Source of the DNA: Phlebotomus papatasi
Lineage: Eukaryota; Arthropoda; Insecta; Diptera; Psychodidae
Length of the DNA: 64,000 bases
Direction: 5' to 3'
Assembly (NCBI RefSeq): GCF_024763615.1
Contig: NC_077222.1
Location: 24,552,001-24,616,000 of the forward strand
Shown: in pieces, positions 19,908 to 30,552 of the stretch
Position numbering within the stretch: the stretch's first letter is position 1
Layout of the letters: each line of letters begins with the position of its first letter
Made by a program: the position numbers and the translations under genes
Notes under the pieces: model-generated
Seen by the model: the letters and a program-made list of their open reading frames with translations, nothing else
What the model was told of the DNA's origin: nothing
The model's database searches: none

Positions 19908-20642
19908 TTTGTTTTCTTTCCAGTTTTAAACTGACATCGATGCAGTTATTTGGCAGACTCTGTTTTTAAACTGTCTAGAATGTGATGATGATTTCTCATT
20001 TAAGCTCCTTTGTATTAAATACAGTTCTGTACTAAAATTAATGTAAATACTAGGCAGATATTTTGAGAAACGTATCTGACATTTTTCAAGTTGACTTCAT
20101 AGTTTAGAAGAGTTCTGTGTAAAATTTCACAATTTCTCAGAATGTTTTTCGAATTGTCATACTGTGTCTGCGCAAATATTTAACGTATTTCACAAAAAAA
20201 TTTTTCCGAATCTGTTTGAGATTTGGCATAATTTGGGTTTTTAGCATAAATTTCAATCGTGCGCTAAATTTTAGGCTTTTTTCTAAATTTATGTCACATT
20301 TTTGAACGAGTTTTCACGTATATATTTAAAAAAATTGCTTGAAATTTGGTATTTTATTTTTTAGCACATATTGGTTCAGTCCTGTGCTAATACTTATTAG
20401 TTCAGTCCTGTGTCTCTGTCTTATTTTTTCGATTTTTTTGTCAGGATGTTTAAGTTATACTGCAAAATCTATTGAAAACTTCAAATTTTAACTTTTAAAT
20501 ATTTAGTACAGATCTGTTCTAAACATTTGCTTCTATGTTTTTCAAATAAAATACTAAAGAAATTGTTTACCTGGTATTTCTGAGCATATGCCTGATATTT
20601 TGCATTACAGTTTTTCAGAATTCAGTACAATTCTGTTCTAAT

Positions 20643-23356
20643 TTTTTTTTATCTAAAATAATTACCAACCCAAATTGCTCCATTATTAGCCCCTTTGTCA
20701 TGAAATATGAAAGTGGAGCATCCTAGAAATTTCATAGTTGCATCGCTGCCACTACTCAGTATAAGCGAATATGTTAGGGAGATATTGAAAAAGCCAAAGA
20801 GATGGGTGGCCTACAAGGTGTAGGGTCCTCATTGCGAGGTATGTTTGCTTGGAGACAACGAGCTTGAGAAAATTTACACAGCCGCAACATATGTTTACCA
20901 CTCTGTGAAATCTCACCATTATATTGACAGGGGGAGGGGAGTAGTTACTTTCAGGGATGTTGTGTGCAAAACCCCACCACCCTTGGGACTTTAATTCACT
21001 TATTGGCATATAACATGAAGATTTCTCAATGCTCCTTTTGTTCCACCACCGGGTGCGATTGGAAGCCTTCAATAGGGTACTTTCTCATCCTGACAGAGGA
21101 CTTTGGATTCATTGGCCCCATCTACCAATTGACAGGGGAGCGTACTTTGTGGGGAGAGACACACACACAACACTTACCAATTCCCTTTCCCTAGTTGACT
21201 TTTAGAGAATATTTAATGTGGGGATCATGATGTTACCCCATCGCTACTAAATAACACCTGTGACGATTGAAGACTTACCTGAAAAGATACAAAGAAGAAA
21301 AAGTGGTTCAATATAGAGAGAATAACTGATTTTCATTGTTGATTTTGATTCAATCAAAGAAATGCATTGCACATGTGGAAAGGAGCTTTACAATTCTATG
21401 CCCTAGATTTTTCACAAACATAAAAGATGTTCAAAGGTAAGGAAAATCTGAGTAATCCTGACTAAAGAAGCTCCTGAAGTAACCTAGTTTTATCTATCAA
21501 TCTTTTAAAGCTAATCAGTGATAAAATATAAGACTCTTCCATAAGAGATTTGAGTGATTTTTGTATTTTGTAGTAATAATTTTTGTTAAAAAGTATTTCT
21601 TTTTATATTTAAAAAAAAAGAAAATTTTATGGCATTAGGAGAATAATTTATTCATTTATTTTGTGAATGATGAAAATTAGTAAACAATAAGTATTTAGAG
21701 ACGATACAATATTTCCGACGCTGAAAAACAGTGGCGCTAGAATCGCAAAGGAGTTTTGATCATAACCTCAAACATAAAAAATTTTGGTTAGTTTTAATTT
21801 GAAGTGAATTAAAAAAAAATAATTATTATAATTAATTCACATAAATGTTTCTTAATCTGTCAACGATTAAAGAAGTTGATGTTCTTGTTAATAGTCAAAT
21901 TCGAAAACTTTAACGTTTAGTCGACTTATTAACTATACATGTTTTCTGTTAAACTTAAAGTTCTACAGATTTATCAAAGCTCACCTCATTCTTGTTCTTC
22001 CCTCTTTTATTGGATAATAAAATTTCTGTGACATAGAATTTTATGAGCAATTTAAATTTGAAGAACCCCGGGTAGACGCATAATTAAATTTATCATCAAC
22101 TAATAATTCCAGAAGGCAAACTGCGTGAGAAATTCACTCAAATGGATGTTGTTTGGAAAGTTTTTCTGCTAAAACTTTTTATTGGCCATTTCAGTATACT
22201 ACTACCCTTCTTGTGACAATATTGAAATCTAAATTGGATAAAATCACTTTCCTCGGGGGAATTTTCCTGTTAACAACTTTCTTGGGAAAATTCCAAAATT
22301 TTCTTTCATAATTTTTGAATATTTCTCACAGAATATTTCTCAGGAGTTCGTTGACTCCACAAATCCACATCAATTTTTGGATTTGCTTTATATATTCGTG
22401 AGAGGTGTTTTGTCATGGAGCACCAAATCACATATTCAAACAATCGAGGTTTTTTGGTAAATCTCTTAAGTGCTAACTCAGAGATGACGAACTTTGTACG
22501 AATTGACGTATGAATAAAATGCCAATTGAAAGTGATCTCTGCGACTAGAGAGAGATGTGACAATTTTTATTCATCCTCTGCCCTGGTTCAATCACCTTCT
22601 ATATTTATAAGTGTTTACCGATGAATTTGGGTGAGTGTTTGTGGAAAAATCATTGTCACGTTTTATACTCAGGCAAACACCCAGTCTATAAATGCCTTTT
22701 TCACGTTTTCCACGCCAACACAGAATTTTTTATTGATACTGGAAAAATGTTGGGGAAGACTTTGATTGTTTTGCAGTGGAGACGCCAAGTGATTTTTTAC
22801 CTCTGTGACATAAATTTATTTTCCCATGGAAAATACCGTAAATGACGGGGGGAAAATTGATATGAGCTTCTAAAAAATAATGTCAGATCAATTATCTGCT
22901 ATTAAAGTTTGTATACTAAGTATTTGCCAACAAAGTGATGAAAAAAGTATACTCCAAAGGAATTATAAAATTGAATACACTTACGTGAATACTTAAGTAA
23001 TTAAATGTAATTTACGTAAAATACTGTTTTAGTAAAATTGGATCGTAATAGAAATTAACAAAGATTATTTCCTGGAAAGGAGGATAAAAATCCTATGGAC
23101 AGAATAAATGTTATTAAACCATCTATTAAAGGAGTGGAAAAATGTTTCATACTTTTCAAAGTACTCAAACTCGTAAGAAATGAATCTACATACGTAAATG
23201 TTCGCTTTAAACATTTTCTGGTACACATATCAGTTTAATATCGACATAAATTAACCGAAAATTACTCCGTAATTGAAACTTAATTTAAAGATATTTTTAC
23301 AACAATTTAGCTTTAAACTTGACGCAAACTCAAATGTATTTATTATAAAATAGTCT
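20643..23356. other. No gene recognised; two islands
   Basis: 20680-21300 and 22300-22860 are unique islands with more G+C and frames of up to 106 codons, without domains. 21300-22300 and 22860-23356 are AT-rich. A recursive-splice-like site is annotated separately at 21273-21310. No gene model could be supported. Confidence 0.5.
21273..21310 (-). promoter_or_regulatory. Recursive-splicing ratchet point (zero-length exon), minus strand
   Basis: On the minus strand a run of about 25 mostly pyrimidine bases (CTTTTTCTTCTTTGTATC, then TTTTCAG) is followed immediately by GTAAGTC, giving CAG|GTAAGT with the junction between 21278 and 21279. A strong acceptor fused directly to a strong donor is the hallmark of ratchet points known from long Drosophila introns. 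If functional, a minus-strand gene with a very long intron crosses this window. Confidence 0.5.
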
Positions 23357-23560
23357 TACAGGATTGAACCCCTATTGACACTTTTGTAAAAATGTTGAAA
23401 AATTATTTAATGTATCTAATAAAGTGTAAGTAATATATGGTATTTTTTTCACTAATCTACGTTTTTCGATAAGGATAAGTGTTCAAATTACGTATTCCAA
23501 ATGGTACAATAGGTCCTGACACGAGTTCTTAGAGTATCAATAGGTATTCCTTTCACCCTA
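23357..23560. mobile_element. MITE, TAGGGTGAAGGGAACACC family, inverted copy
   Basis: 204 bp, opposite in orientation to the copy at 7209. CCCCTATTGACACTTTTGT at the left; the pair AATAGGTCCTGACACG and ATCAATAGG, then TCACCCTA, at the right. The left end is about 17 bp shorter than in other copies. Confidence 0.8.
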
Positions 23561-23584
23561 GTTCAAGATAAGAGGTTTTTCAGA

Positions 23585-24050
23585 TCATAGGTGTTTATGA
23601 AAATGTTCATCAAGCTGCAAAGCATAACCGAAAGGAAGTGATTGAGGTGAAAGACGATGAAAAAAATTGAAATCACTCTCAAAATTACAAATTGTCATTT
23701 TAGGAGGGATCACTAAAAACAAGACGTCTTTATGTCCTATAATTTGCCCTCTAGCTTGGTCTGTAAAAAACCAAAAATCTAAGAAAAACATTTTTTTTTT
23801 TTCAAAAATACAATCTATTAGCGATTCGTACCGATAATTTGAAATTTCGAAACCCTTTAATTAAATTCAAATTCGATCAAATCGGTTAAGCAATAAGCCC
23901 TTTAAAGTGAGACACTTTGCATAATTATTAATAATTTAATATGGTAATTTTTCCAGTTATACGTATCTGTAGACGAAAAATGTTCACGAAGCTGCAAAAC
24001 ATATCCAAAAAGTAACGATTGAAGTGAAGGAGGGCAAAAAGTTAATAAGA
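23585..24050. repeat. Direct repeat pair
   Basis: About 80 bp at 23585-23670 recurs at 23955-24045: CAGaTCATA/CAGTTATA, AATGTTCA-CGAAGCTGCAAA, GATTGAaGTGAA and a run of AAAAA in the same order. They are diverged. The same words occur at 14735-14815. It may be part of an old transposon. No ORF. Confidence 0.45.
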
Positions 24051-24109
24051 GAAGTCATCGTAGATCGAAAGCCGATAAGTCTCCAAAACACCAAAAATAC
24101 ACGAAAAAC

Positions 24110-24325
24110 CATTATAGCCAAAATCCCGAATGTTTAAAATCCTAAAAGGGATGATATTATATTATAAATGATTATATTATAAAGGGATGATATTATAAAT
24201 TTCTCTTTGCCTCCAGTCCAGTAAGCGTGGGTGCAATCCTAGGAGTAGCTATGACACTTTTAAGAACTCGGGATTTTGGCTTTTAGGATTTTGGCTTTCG
24301 GGATTTTGACCGCGATCCCCTTCCA
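24110..24325. mobile_element. Foldback element with arms of CCAAAATCCCGAA / TTCGGGATTTTGG
   Basis: The left arm has GCCAAAATCCCGAATG; the right arm has three or more direct copies of CGGGATTTTGGCTTT-like words. The centre (TTTGCCTCCAG, AAGCGTGG, ACTTTTAAGAACTCG) is shared with 50555-51070. Inverted repeats that are themselves made of short direct repeats resemble the design of Drosophila FB elements. Relationship to FB is not claimed. Confidence 0.6.
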
Positions 24326-24808
24326 AAAAGGGTCATCCAAAAAGGAATTTCAAATTTTCAAAAGAAAATTTTCTTATTTTTCTTTCCTTTTAAATAAGTA
24401 AAATAAAAATATATTGTCAAATAAAACAAATTGTAAATAATTTTTATAAATCTTAATTGTGATGGGATAAAGGTGTTATGAGATCTTCAGACATTTTGAG
24501 CCGGAAAATTTCTCTTTGAAAAATTATATTATTCCTTCAAAATTTTCACATTTTTGCCTTTTCATGTTTTTCTGCTCACTTCCCGTTGCACAATAATTAG
24601 TCTTTATAACTTATTGAACATTGAAAATTCTAGCATTGTCTTCTATCATCATACACATTACCAATAGAACGAAGCAGATGATAATGGACGCAAAAAATAC
24701 TGAGGACGGAGATAACGTTCACTATAAATAAAATGCAGGATAGCTACCTAAATTTATCAAAAAAGTTTTTTATTTGAACGGGTATCGAGATGTACTGTCG
24801 AAAATTTT

Positions 24809-25047
24809 TACAGTAGACTCTCGCTCAATCGACTCTTTTTCAATCGGACGAAAAATTTTGTTGGCAATTTTTACGTTTAATTTATGAAGCAAATTTGCTC
24901 AAATTCGCTGTAGTTCCTCTTATTTTAACATGATTCTTTATAATTGAGCGCTTTTTGTAGACTTTACAATGACTTTGACGCCCAAATCTATCGATAATTT
25001 GTATAACATTTTGCTCCATATGCCCGATTGATAGAGAGTCTACTGTA
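24809..25047. mobile_element. pogo/Tigger-like MITE, CAGTAGACTCTCG
   Basis: TA-flanked, 235 bp inside the TA. Left end CAGTAGACTCTCGCTCAATC, right end GATTGATAGAGAGTCTACTG. CAGT...CTCTCG-type ends with TA target sites are typical of pogo/Tigger-like DNA transposons. The internal sequence is non-coding. Confidence 0.8.
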
Positions 25048-25413
25048 TTTTGTGTAATAGTATTAATATATTATATTAAACGTTCCTATAATAAAATGTG
25101 CAAAATTATTATTGGACAAATCTTGAAGAAGATTATCAGCAAAAATAAAATGTAATCAATATAAATAAAATGTAAATTTAAATGGCATTGATAAATATGT
25201 TAAAACAAACTGTTGCAAATAGAAACTTGAAAAGTTGAAAACTTGGTATTTTGGAATTAATTTAAGAGGATGAGGGAAAGGTTGCGTGTCTTTGAATGCA
25301 CCAGTTTTTGAATATTGCACTTTTTTTATTTCCCAAAGTATAAAGATCAATTTTATTAATCGAAATTAATAGCAAATAGTTAATAGTATACTCAAAGAAA
25401 TTCAATTAAGAGG

Positions 25414-25530
25414 GTGGTGTAGGTTATGTGTAAGTCCGATCAGTTATAAACAACTGCATAACAGATAATTCTGTTATACGGATATTTTTTGTCCAAAAAA
25501 ACTCTAGGCTGATCGGACCTACACACCACT
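25414..25530. mobile_element. Short TIR element, GTGGTGTAGG
   Basis: About 117 bp. GTGGTGTAGG...GTCCGATCAG at the left and CTGATCGGACCTACACACC at the right, with a second inner inverted pair ATAACAGATAATTCTGTTAT at the centre. Only one copy is in the window. Confidence 0.6.
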
Positions 25531-26265
25531 TACTTTTTGCTACTCTTCCAATGGAGTACTTTACCCTATTAATTACTTTCCAAAAATTTACTGACCAAAA
25601 ATATTAATTCCATTTATATCCGAATGTATTTTAAATAAAAGAAATTGATAATGGAAATGATAAAATAATTATTATTTTAAAAAGAAAAATTATAAAAACG
25701 AATATTTCAATATATGAAAAACAATAGAATTAGTTTAACGTACTATTTTGCTTTTATTTAATCATTGACCTAGAGGACAAACGGTATGAGATATCGTCTT
25801 GCGGTGTTTAAGAATTGCAAAGTAAATTGATTTTTGAATTTTTCAAAACTAACGTAAAAATTTTTACTAATCATTTGATTATTTGTCTGTTTTTTTTTAA
25901 TAAAAAATAATTCAAAATCAAGTACCAAAGGAATGTTTTTCAATCACATCCTAATCATACTATTAGAGATAATCTCAAATTTTCCACTTGGCCAAATCTC
26001 TTTTTTGGCAGAAACCCAAGAGAAATTACTTTGTGATTGGATTTAGTGCACTTGAGGACAAAATCGTAGTATATCATACCCATTATTTCACAAAATATCT
26101 TCCACCTTTCACCATCTTCAGTCTGTTTGTCCATTTAGAAGAATAGGATTTTAGTTTTAGTCCAAAGTATTTCATGTGGTTTTAGGGAATTGTGTTGTAC
26201 CCGAAAGGGGATAGACTTTCAGGAATCTCTGAGCACTTTTTTTTCCGTCTTCCTCTTTTTCACAG
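25531..26265. other. No gene seen
   Basis: AT-rich to 26080, then a unique island leading to a long pyrimidine tract at 26236-26265. Confidence 0.5.
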
Positions 26266-26336
26266 AGGGAACTTTTGCAGAAAGAATGACATCGAGAATA
26301 GTCCGAAGAGGCGGAGGATTTTGGCCAGAAAAAAAG
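26266..26336 (+). other. Possible internal coding exon B
   Basis: A very strong acceptor (CTTCCTCTTTTTCACAG) precedes a 71-nt open stretch that reads GTFAERMTSRIVRRGGGF and ends PEKK before a weak donor AAAAAG|GTTAAA. It would enter in phase 1 and leave in phase 0, which fits exons A (4484) and C (32257). The peptide is unrecognised and the donor is the weak point. Confidence 0.22.
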
Positions 26337-26733
26337 GTTAAATCCCTCTTAAATATTTCCCACATCTCTGATTTATCAATCTCTCTTTCCGTAATAAATT
26401 TATGAGTGGACAACATTATGTAATCTATTAAAGCCCCAAAAACACATTTGGGAGGGATATAGCGACTCAGCAAAAAGGAAATAGGAATTCTGGCGAGACG
26501 GACATATAGAATTGCTCCGAAATGTCCCTCAATAGTGAATATTTATAATTTTCCCAAAGAGATTTTCATTGATTGAACCGATTGAACAGCTGAAATTTAC
26601 ATAAAAATGGTTTATTTCACTTAAAAATTCTGCTTTTTTACCTCTCGACTTTAATTAATCCAACGAATGAACGATGCATACAGTGAATTAGTAAAAAAAA
26701 GAGTGAAGTGATAGAAAAATCTCATTCAGTATA

Positions 26734-26952
26734 TAGGGGAAAGTACTATCCTTTCGAACGTTCATGTCTTCGAATAATGTGAATTTTCTTTTAATTTTCC
26801 TCAGAGACTTACACATTTCTATTAAATATTAGTTGGCTTACCATCAATTGTTGATAATTCCGTGATAATTTAGTGTAAATCTCTTACGAAAAACACAAGA
26901 AATTCACATTATTCGAAGGCATGAACGTTCGAAAGGAGAGCACTTTTCCCTA
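26734..26952. mobile_element. MITE, TAGGGGAAAGTACTATCC family
   Basis: TA-flanked, 219 bp. The arms carry CTTTCGAACGTTCATG / CATGAACGTTCGAAAG, then TTCGAATAATGTGAATTTTC and its complement. The right end is AGCACTTTTCCCTA. Single copy in the window. Confidence 0.85.
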
Positions 26953-27104
26953 ATTATCAGGCATGAAAAGATGAAAATTAATCACTGATTTTATTTCTAA
27001 TCCACGAAAAAGATAAGTTTTCTTGTTTTTTACAGATATATAAATTAAATCAACATTATTGTGTACCTATTCTACGTCTTTATCAATATAAAATTAATTC
27101 CTTT

Positions 27105-27248
27105 ATGCAGAGTGGCCATAAAAGTGTCCCCCATGCTGATAAATTATTAAAAAAGCGTGCCTTCAAAGGTGTTCTATCAAAGAGAAAAGTGGAAAAAGGG
27201 CTTCCAATGGAGACACAAGAAAATGCAGAAAGTGAGGAAAATGGATAA
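27105..27248 (+). other. Possible small ORF or terminal exon
   Basis: An ATG at 27105 opens 47 codons to TAA. The first words MQSGHKSVPHADKLLKKR and the acidic end ENAESEENG have protein-like composition. The ATG lies in TTCCTTTATGCAG, itself acceptor-like. If spliced at 27111 it is phase 0, compatible with exon B. There is no homology I can name, and chance is quite possible. Confidence 0.18.
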
Positions 27249-28377
27249 AAAATTCCACCTTTATTGTTTGAACTTCGTACAGTGAAGGGACTGGGGTACT
27301 AAGGGCTGCGAATGTGGGTTGTATGTTGGAATAACAATATTAGTCAAAAGGAATTTCCAATAAAGGCACGAATCCCACTTTGGCATTTTCCATATACTTT
27401 TTCCCCCCTCATATATGATAGACCCCGAAGTGTGATGACCCCCAACTGAGCACTTCATCAACCCTCCACAGGATTTGCTTCATTCAGCATTTTGCACTCT
27501 CCCCGAGTTATTTGGTTAATTTTTAATTTCATTTATTCATCTGGAAGCATGCCTCATCCTCTGACCAAATGAACCATTTGGGGTTCGGGATACTGGGGCC
27601 ACATTGGAGGGCAAATTGTGTTTCCAATGGGGACGCGCGATATGGGACATTTTCCACTAGTACAAGGGCTTTTTCTGACTGTCCCGCCGGAGTGGGTGGT
27701 TCAGGAGTGAAAATTTTCCACCTTAACCCACCCCCTGCCCCCTATCCTCCCATGCTGCCCACCCTGAAAATGTGCACATTCAGAGCTTTGTACATTCCAC
27801 CTCACATAAGCCGAAGCACAGAAGAGCGACTCTGAATTATTTACACAGTGGAAATTGCTTGTTTTAGAGCTTCTATCTCGCTTCATGTGGATTTCACATG
27901 CCATCCCAGAGACTACAATACTTCTGGGCAGCCGAGGAACAAGATGTAACACCATCGAAACTCTATAGTTTCTCTCTCTCTTTTGCACTACCAAAAGAAT
28001 TTTTCCCATCCTTAGAATTTCAACCCTTAGGTCACCTTTTTGTTCAAAATAAATACATTTTGTTACTAGATGCATCAAGGAGTACAAGAAGAAGGGACAA
28101 TTTGAGGGAATACCATCTGTGAAATATCCCGAAACGAGCACTTAAAGAATTGGTAAATCCTGTTTTGGCTCTGAGGGGTGCTTACTAACATTGGACGCCA
28201 CTATAGCGCTAGCCTCCACTAGATGGAGTAGTAAGCACTCTTTGGATTATCTCGAAGGCGAATACGGATCAGCTTCTTAGTCGGCCTACATCAAGGGCAC
28301 CTCGGACTAGAGGCTCTACACTAGAAAGCCTGATATCAGTGTATATCAATGGGACGTCTGTAAGTACGGGATTAAGA
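27249..28377. other. No gene recognised; G+C-richer island
   Basis: 27420-28140 is among the most G+C-rich parts of the window. It has an 88-codon frame on plus and a 146-codon frame on minus (27701-28141) with no domain or plausible splice pair. 28140-28330 has short hairpins around GGTGCTTACTA / TAGTAAGCAC. Best described as unexplained unique DNA. Confidence 0.45.
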
Positions 28378-28570
28378 CTTAAGGATTAGCTGTATGGCTT
28401 AACTGCCCTAATTTCTTATCTTCCACGATTTTTTGAAAAGAATTGACTAAGAGTTGGATTATTAAATATAAGTAGCCTATTAGGTTTTAAAAAAGCAATC
28501 AAATTGCTCGCTATTTGGGCTTTTGAGATCTTCGTGAACTGGGCTCAACCTTTAGTCTAAAAATCGCTTA
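28378..28570. repeat. Dispersed repeat, copy 1
   Basis: Shares with 50281-50475, in the same order, AAGGATTAGCTGTATGGCTT-like, AATTTCTTATC, GGATTATTAAA, TATTAGG, GCTATTTGGG/TCTAGG and AACCTTTAGTCT. It has no clear ends and is probably part of a longer, old element. Confidence 0.5.
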
Positions 28571-28760
28571 GTGTGTTAACAGTACTGAATAACCTAGAAA
28601 CGATATCATTTTATCCGGAGTTGACCTCATATTCTATTTGTACAAAATGGGCTTACGGTCCAAGTACAATAAAAAGTTAATCAATTACTCATTTTATCCG
28701 AGATCAAAAACCTTTCAAGTAATGTAAAGTTCTCCCTAATTGAATGTGCTCCTCAATGCT

Positions 28761-28778
28761 TTAACCCTTTAAAACGAG
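28761..28778 (+). mobile_element. Lone piggyBac-like end
   Basis: TTAACCCTTTAAAACGAGG: TTAA followed by CCCTTTAA-ACGAG, the usual form of piggyBac-type ends. No matching second end was found nearby, so it is a solo or decayed end. Confidence 0.3.
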
Positions 28779-29310
28779 GAATTTTTCACTGACCGAAATT
28801 CAACAATATAAGAACCGTTATGATCGTAGGGTCGAAAATAGCAGGATTATTAAAAAATGTAATCGAATCATTTATAACTAGAATACACATTAATTTCAAG
28901 AGGAAATTGATATTTCGTTCTGGAAAAATATAAGAGCCCTCCTCTGGAAATCATCCTTTAATATCGACATCCTAGAACGTACCATTATTGAGACTGTGAG
29001 ACAATACAATTTTCAAAAAAATGATCGTCAAATTTTGTAATTTATTTGTAAAGTTTTACAAAGTTGACAAAGACAGAAAAATGATCGAATAAATATTTGC
29101 AAAAAAATGTTGTCATGAGATCATGTTACAAACTATTGCCTCAATTCTGAGATCAAAATCAAGATCAAAATTTCAAGCTGTCAAATATTTCCAAAATCCA
29201 GATTTCGTATTCTGACGCAAAGTAATTATGGAACTTAAAATGTCTTAGCTTAGAACTAAGATTTCAAGATTTTCCATACTTAACGAAACGTCAATTGTGA
29301 CAAATATCTT

Positions 29311-29403
29311 TATTTCTCTATTGTTTTTTTTTTTTTTTTGCCCACCCTACCTTAGGTCTTAATGGCGAATGCCTATATATGACCGCAGACTATTTCTCTG
29401 TTG
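29311..29403 (-). mobile_element. Poly(A) retroposon with target-site duplication
   Basis: The direct repeat TATTTCTCTATTG (29311-29323) and TATTTCTCTGTTG (29391-29403) brackets a 67-bp insert. On the minus strand it reads GTCTGCGGTCATATATAGGC, then CATTCGCCATTAAGACC, then TAAGGTAGGGTGGGC and 16 A residues. This is the signature of LINE-machinery retroposition of a short or 5'-truncated RNA. The source RNA is not recognised. Confidence 0.7.
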
Positions 29404-29577
29404 TATTTGTTGAAATTTCGTTATATAAATTAGCAAAATTAAGCATAGGACTATTAAAGAATAAATGAGAGTCCATAAACGGGAGTACAGGAAGTGCAAA
29501 TCAAACTTGTGACCTGTGATAAACCAAGAAATGCTTATGCAAAATGTTATAATTTTGCAGATATCCTCAGGGTGGTG

Positions 29578-29818
29578 TAAGGTAAAGTACCCTTTATTCG
29601 ACCGGTTCCTCTATTCGACCGGTAGATTTATTTATTCAATTTAATTATATTTGCTATAATATTTTGTGTATGATCTAACATTAATAGGTCAATTATTCTT
29701 TAAATAATACGAATCAGTGACAAATTCATAGAAATTGATGAAATTCACCATCAAATATTTAAAAATTGACCCACCGGTCGAATAGAGGAACCCGGTTGAG
29801 TAAGGGTACTTTACCTTA
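29578..29818. mobile_element. MITE, TAAGGTAAAGTACCC family
   Basis: TA-flanked, 241 bp. The word TATTCGACCGG occurs twice, 18 bp apart, in the left arm, and inverted words CCGGTCGAATAGAGG and CCCGG(T/C)TGAGTAAGGG lie in the right arm. Almost identical to 35091-35331, so recently active. Confidence 0.92.
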
Positions 29819-30350
29819 TTTCGATATGTAAATCTAGAAATACGTACCATTTCGATAAAATTACAATTACAAGGTCAAATAGAGTATTTTTTAAAGTATT
29901 TTTTTTTGTACCATCTCTTATAGAAATATTCCTCATCAATATTCATTCCCTTTTGAAATTCTTCAAGTTGTTACTATCTTGAAAATTCCAAGCACCTCCG
30001 AGAGGTTCTTGGAATAATTTAAGAAAACAAGAAATTTGACGTCTTGAAATCTTGAAATATTGGTTCCAGAATTGCAAATCTTGATATCCACACGGTTTGT
30101 GTCTTGGATTTCAAGTTTCCAAGACATTTGACAGATTTGACATATTGATCTTGATTTTCTGATTTTAGAATACCAAAATCTTGAAATTTTCTTTATTTTT
30201 GAGGTCAATGTTTGCGAAAAAACTATAAACTACATACATTTTTGTGGGTTATACGATTTAAGAGCATTTCGGAAGTCCGCAGTAGGAATTTACAAACTCA
30301 TTTCCAACAGAAATCTCCAGCGGCTAAATTGCAGTGTTAAGAGGGTTCCC

Positions 30351-30552
30351 TAGGGTTAAATGAGGTAATTCGGAATCATGTCTATTTGGAATATAAGATT
30401 TTCTCACTGTTTCAGATGGTCAGAAAGAAAAAGAAAACCCCGAAGACTTTACATTCGAGAGTAATTCTTCTGTTTCTTTTGCCATCTAAAACTGTTATAA
30501 AATCTCAAAGTTCCGAATTAGACATGATTCCAAATTACTCTATCTTACCTTA
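30351..30552. mobile_element. MITE, TAAGGTAAGATAGAG type
   Basis: TA-flanked, 202 bp. The left end TAGGGTTAAATGAGGTAATT is followed by CGGAATCATGTC. The right end is complementary, ending TAGACATGATTCCAAATTAC, then TCTATCTTACCTTA. The word ATTCGGAA/ATTTGGAA is present twice per arm at 18-bp spacing. The outer end resembles the TAAGGTAAAGTACCC family. Confidence 0.75.

Larger units (their letters stand above)
18339..20642. repeat. Dispersed series of the palindrome TTTAGTACA-N4-TGTACTAAA
   Basis: The full dyad with a constant 4-nt spacer occurs at 18647-18668, 19285-19304 (cut by an inserted MITE), 19657-19678, 20015-20036, 20502-20523 and 20621-20642. A weaker one is at 20103-20125. A perfect inverted version with a 2-nt centre is at 18339-18360. 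Single half-sites lie at 18396, 18959, 19085 and 19134. The DNA between is not alike, so this is not an ordinary satellite. It resembles a set of binding sites for a dimeric protein. I know of no named element like it. Confidence 0.7.
29138..30205. mobile_element. Element inserted into the foldback MITE
   Basis: About 1.07 kb lying exactly between the two halves of the split MITE. It starts CCTCAATTCTGAGATC and ends TTTATTTTTGAGG, with AAATTTCAAG / CTTGAAATTT and TGTCAAAT words near both ends in inverted order, so TIRs are likely but diverged. It carries two further insertions (29311-29403, 29578-29818). No transposase frame is visible. Confidence 0.5.
29010..30312. mobile_element. Foldback MITE (7780 family) split by a nested insertion
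   Basis: 29010-29137 follows the inner right arm of the 7780-8274 element up to GTTACAAACTATTG. The next part of that arm (CAATGTTTGCGAAAAAAC, then TTTGTGGGTTATACGATT) resumes only at about 30206 and runs to 30312. The two pieces are contiguous in the intact copy. The left half of the element is missing. Confidence 0.65.

Noticed and set aside
21362..21444. Zinc-finger-like reading CTCGKELYNSMP, stop, IFHKHKRCSK before a donor
   Set aside because: It has an in-frame stop in the middle and Cys spacing of one rather than two. A resemblance to BTB-zinc-finger exons is most likely coincidence.
27701..28141. 146-codon minus-strand ORF
   Set aside because: No recognisable family and no splice or start context. 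The opposite strand is also open for 88 codons, so open frames here reflect base composition.
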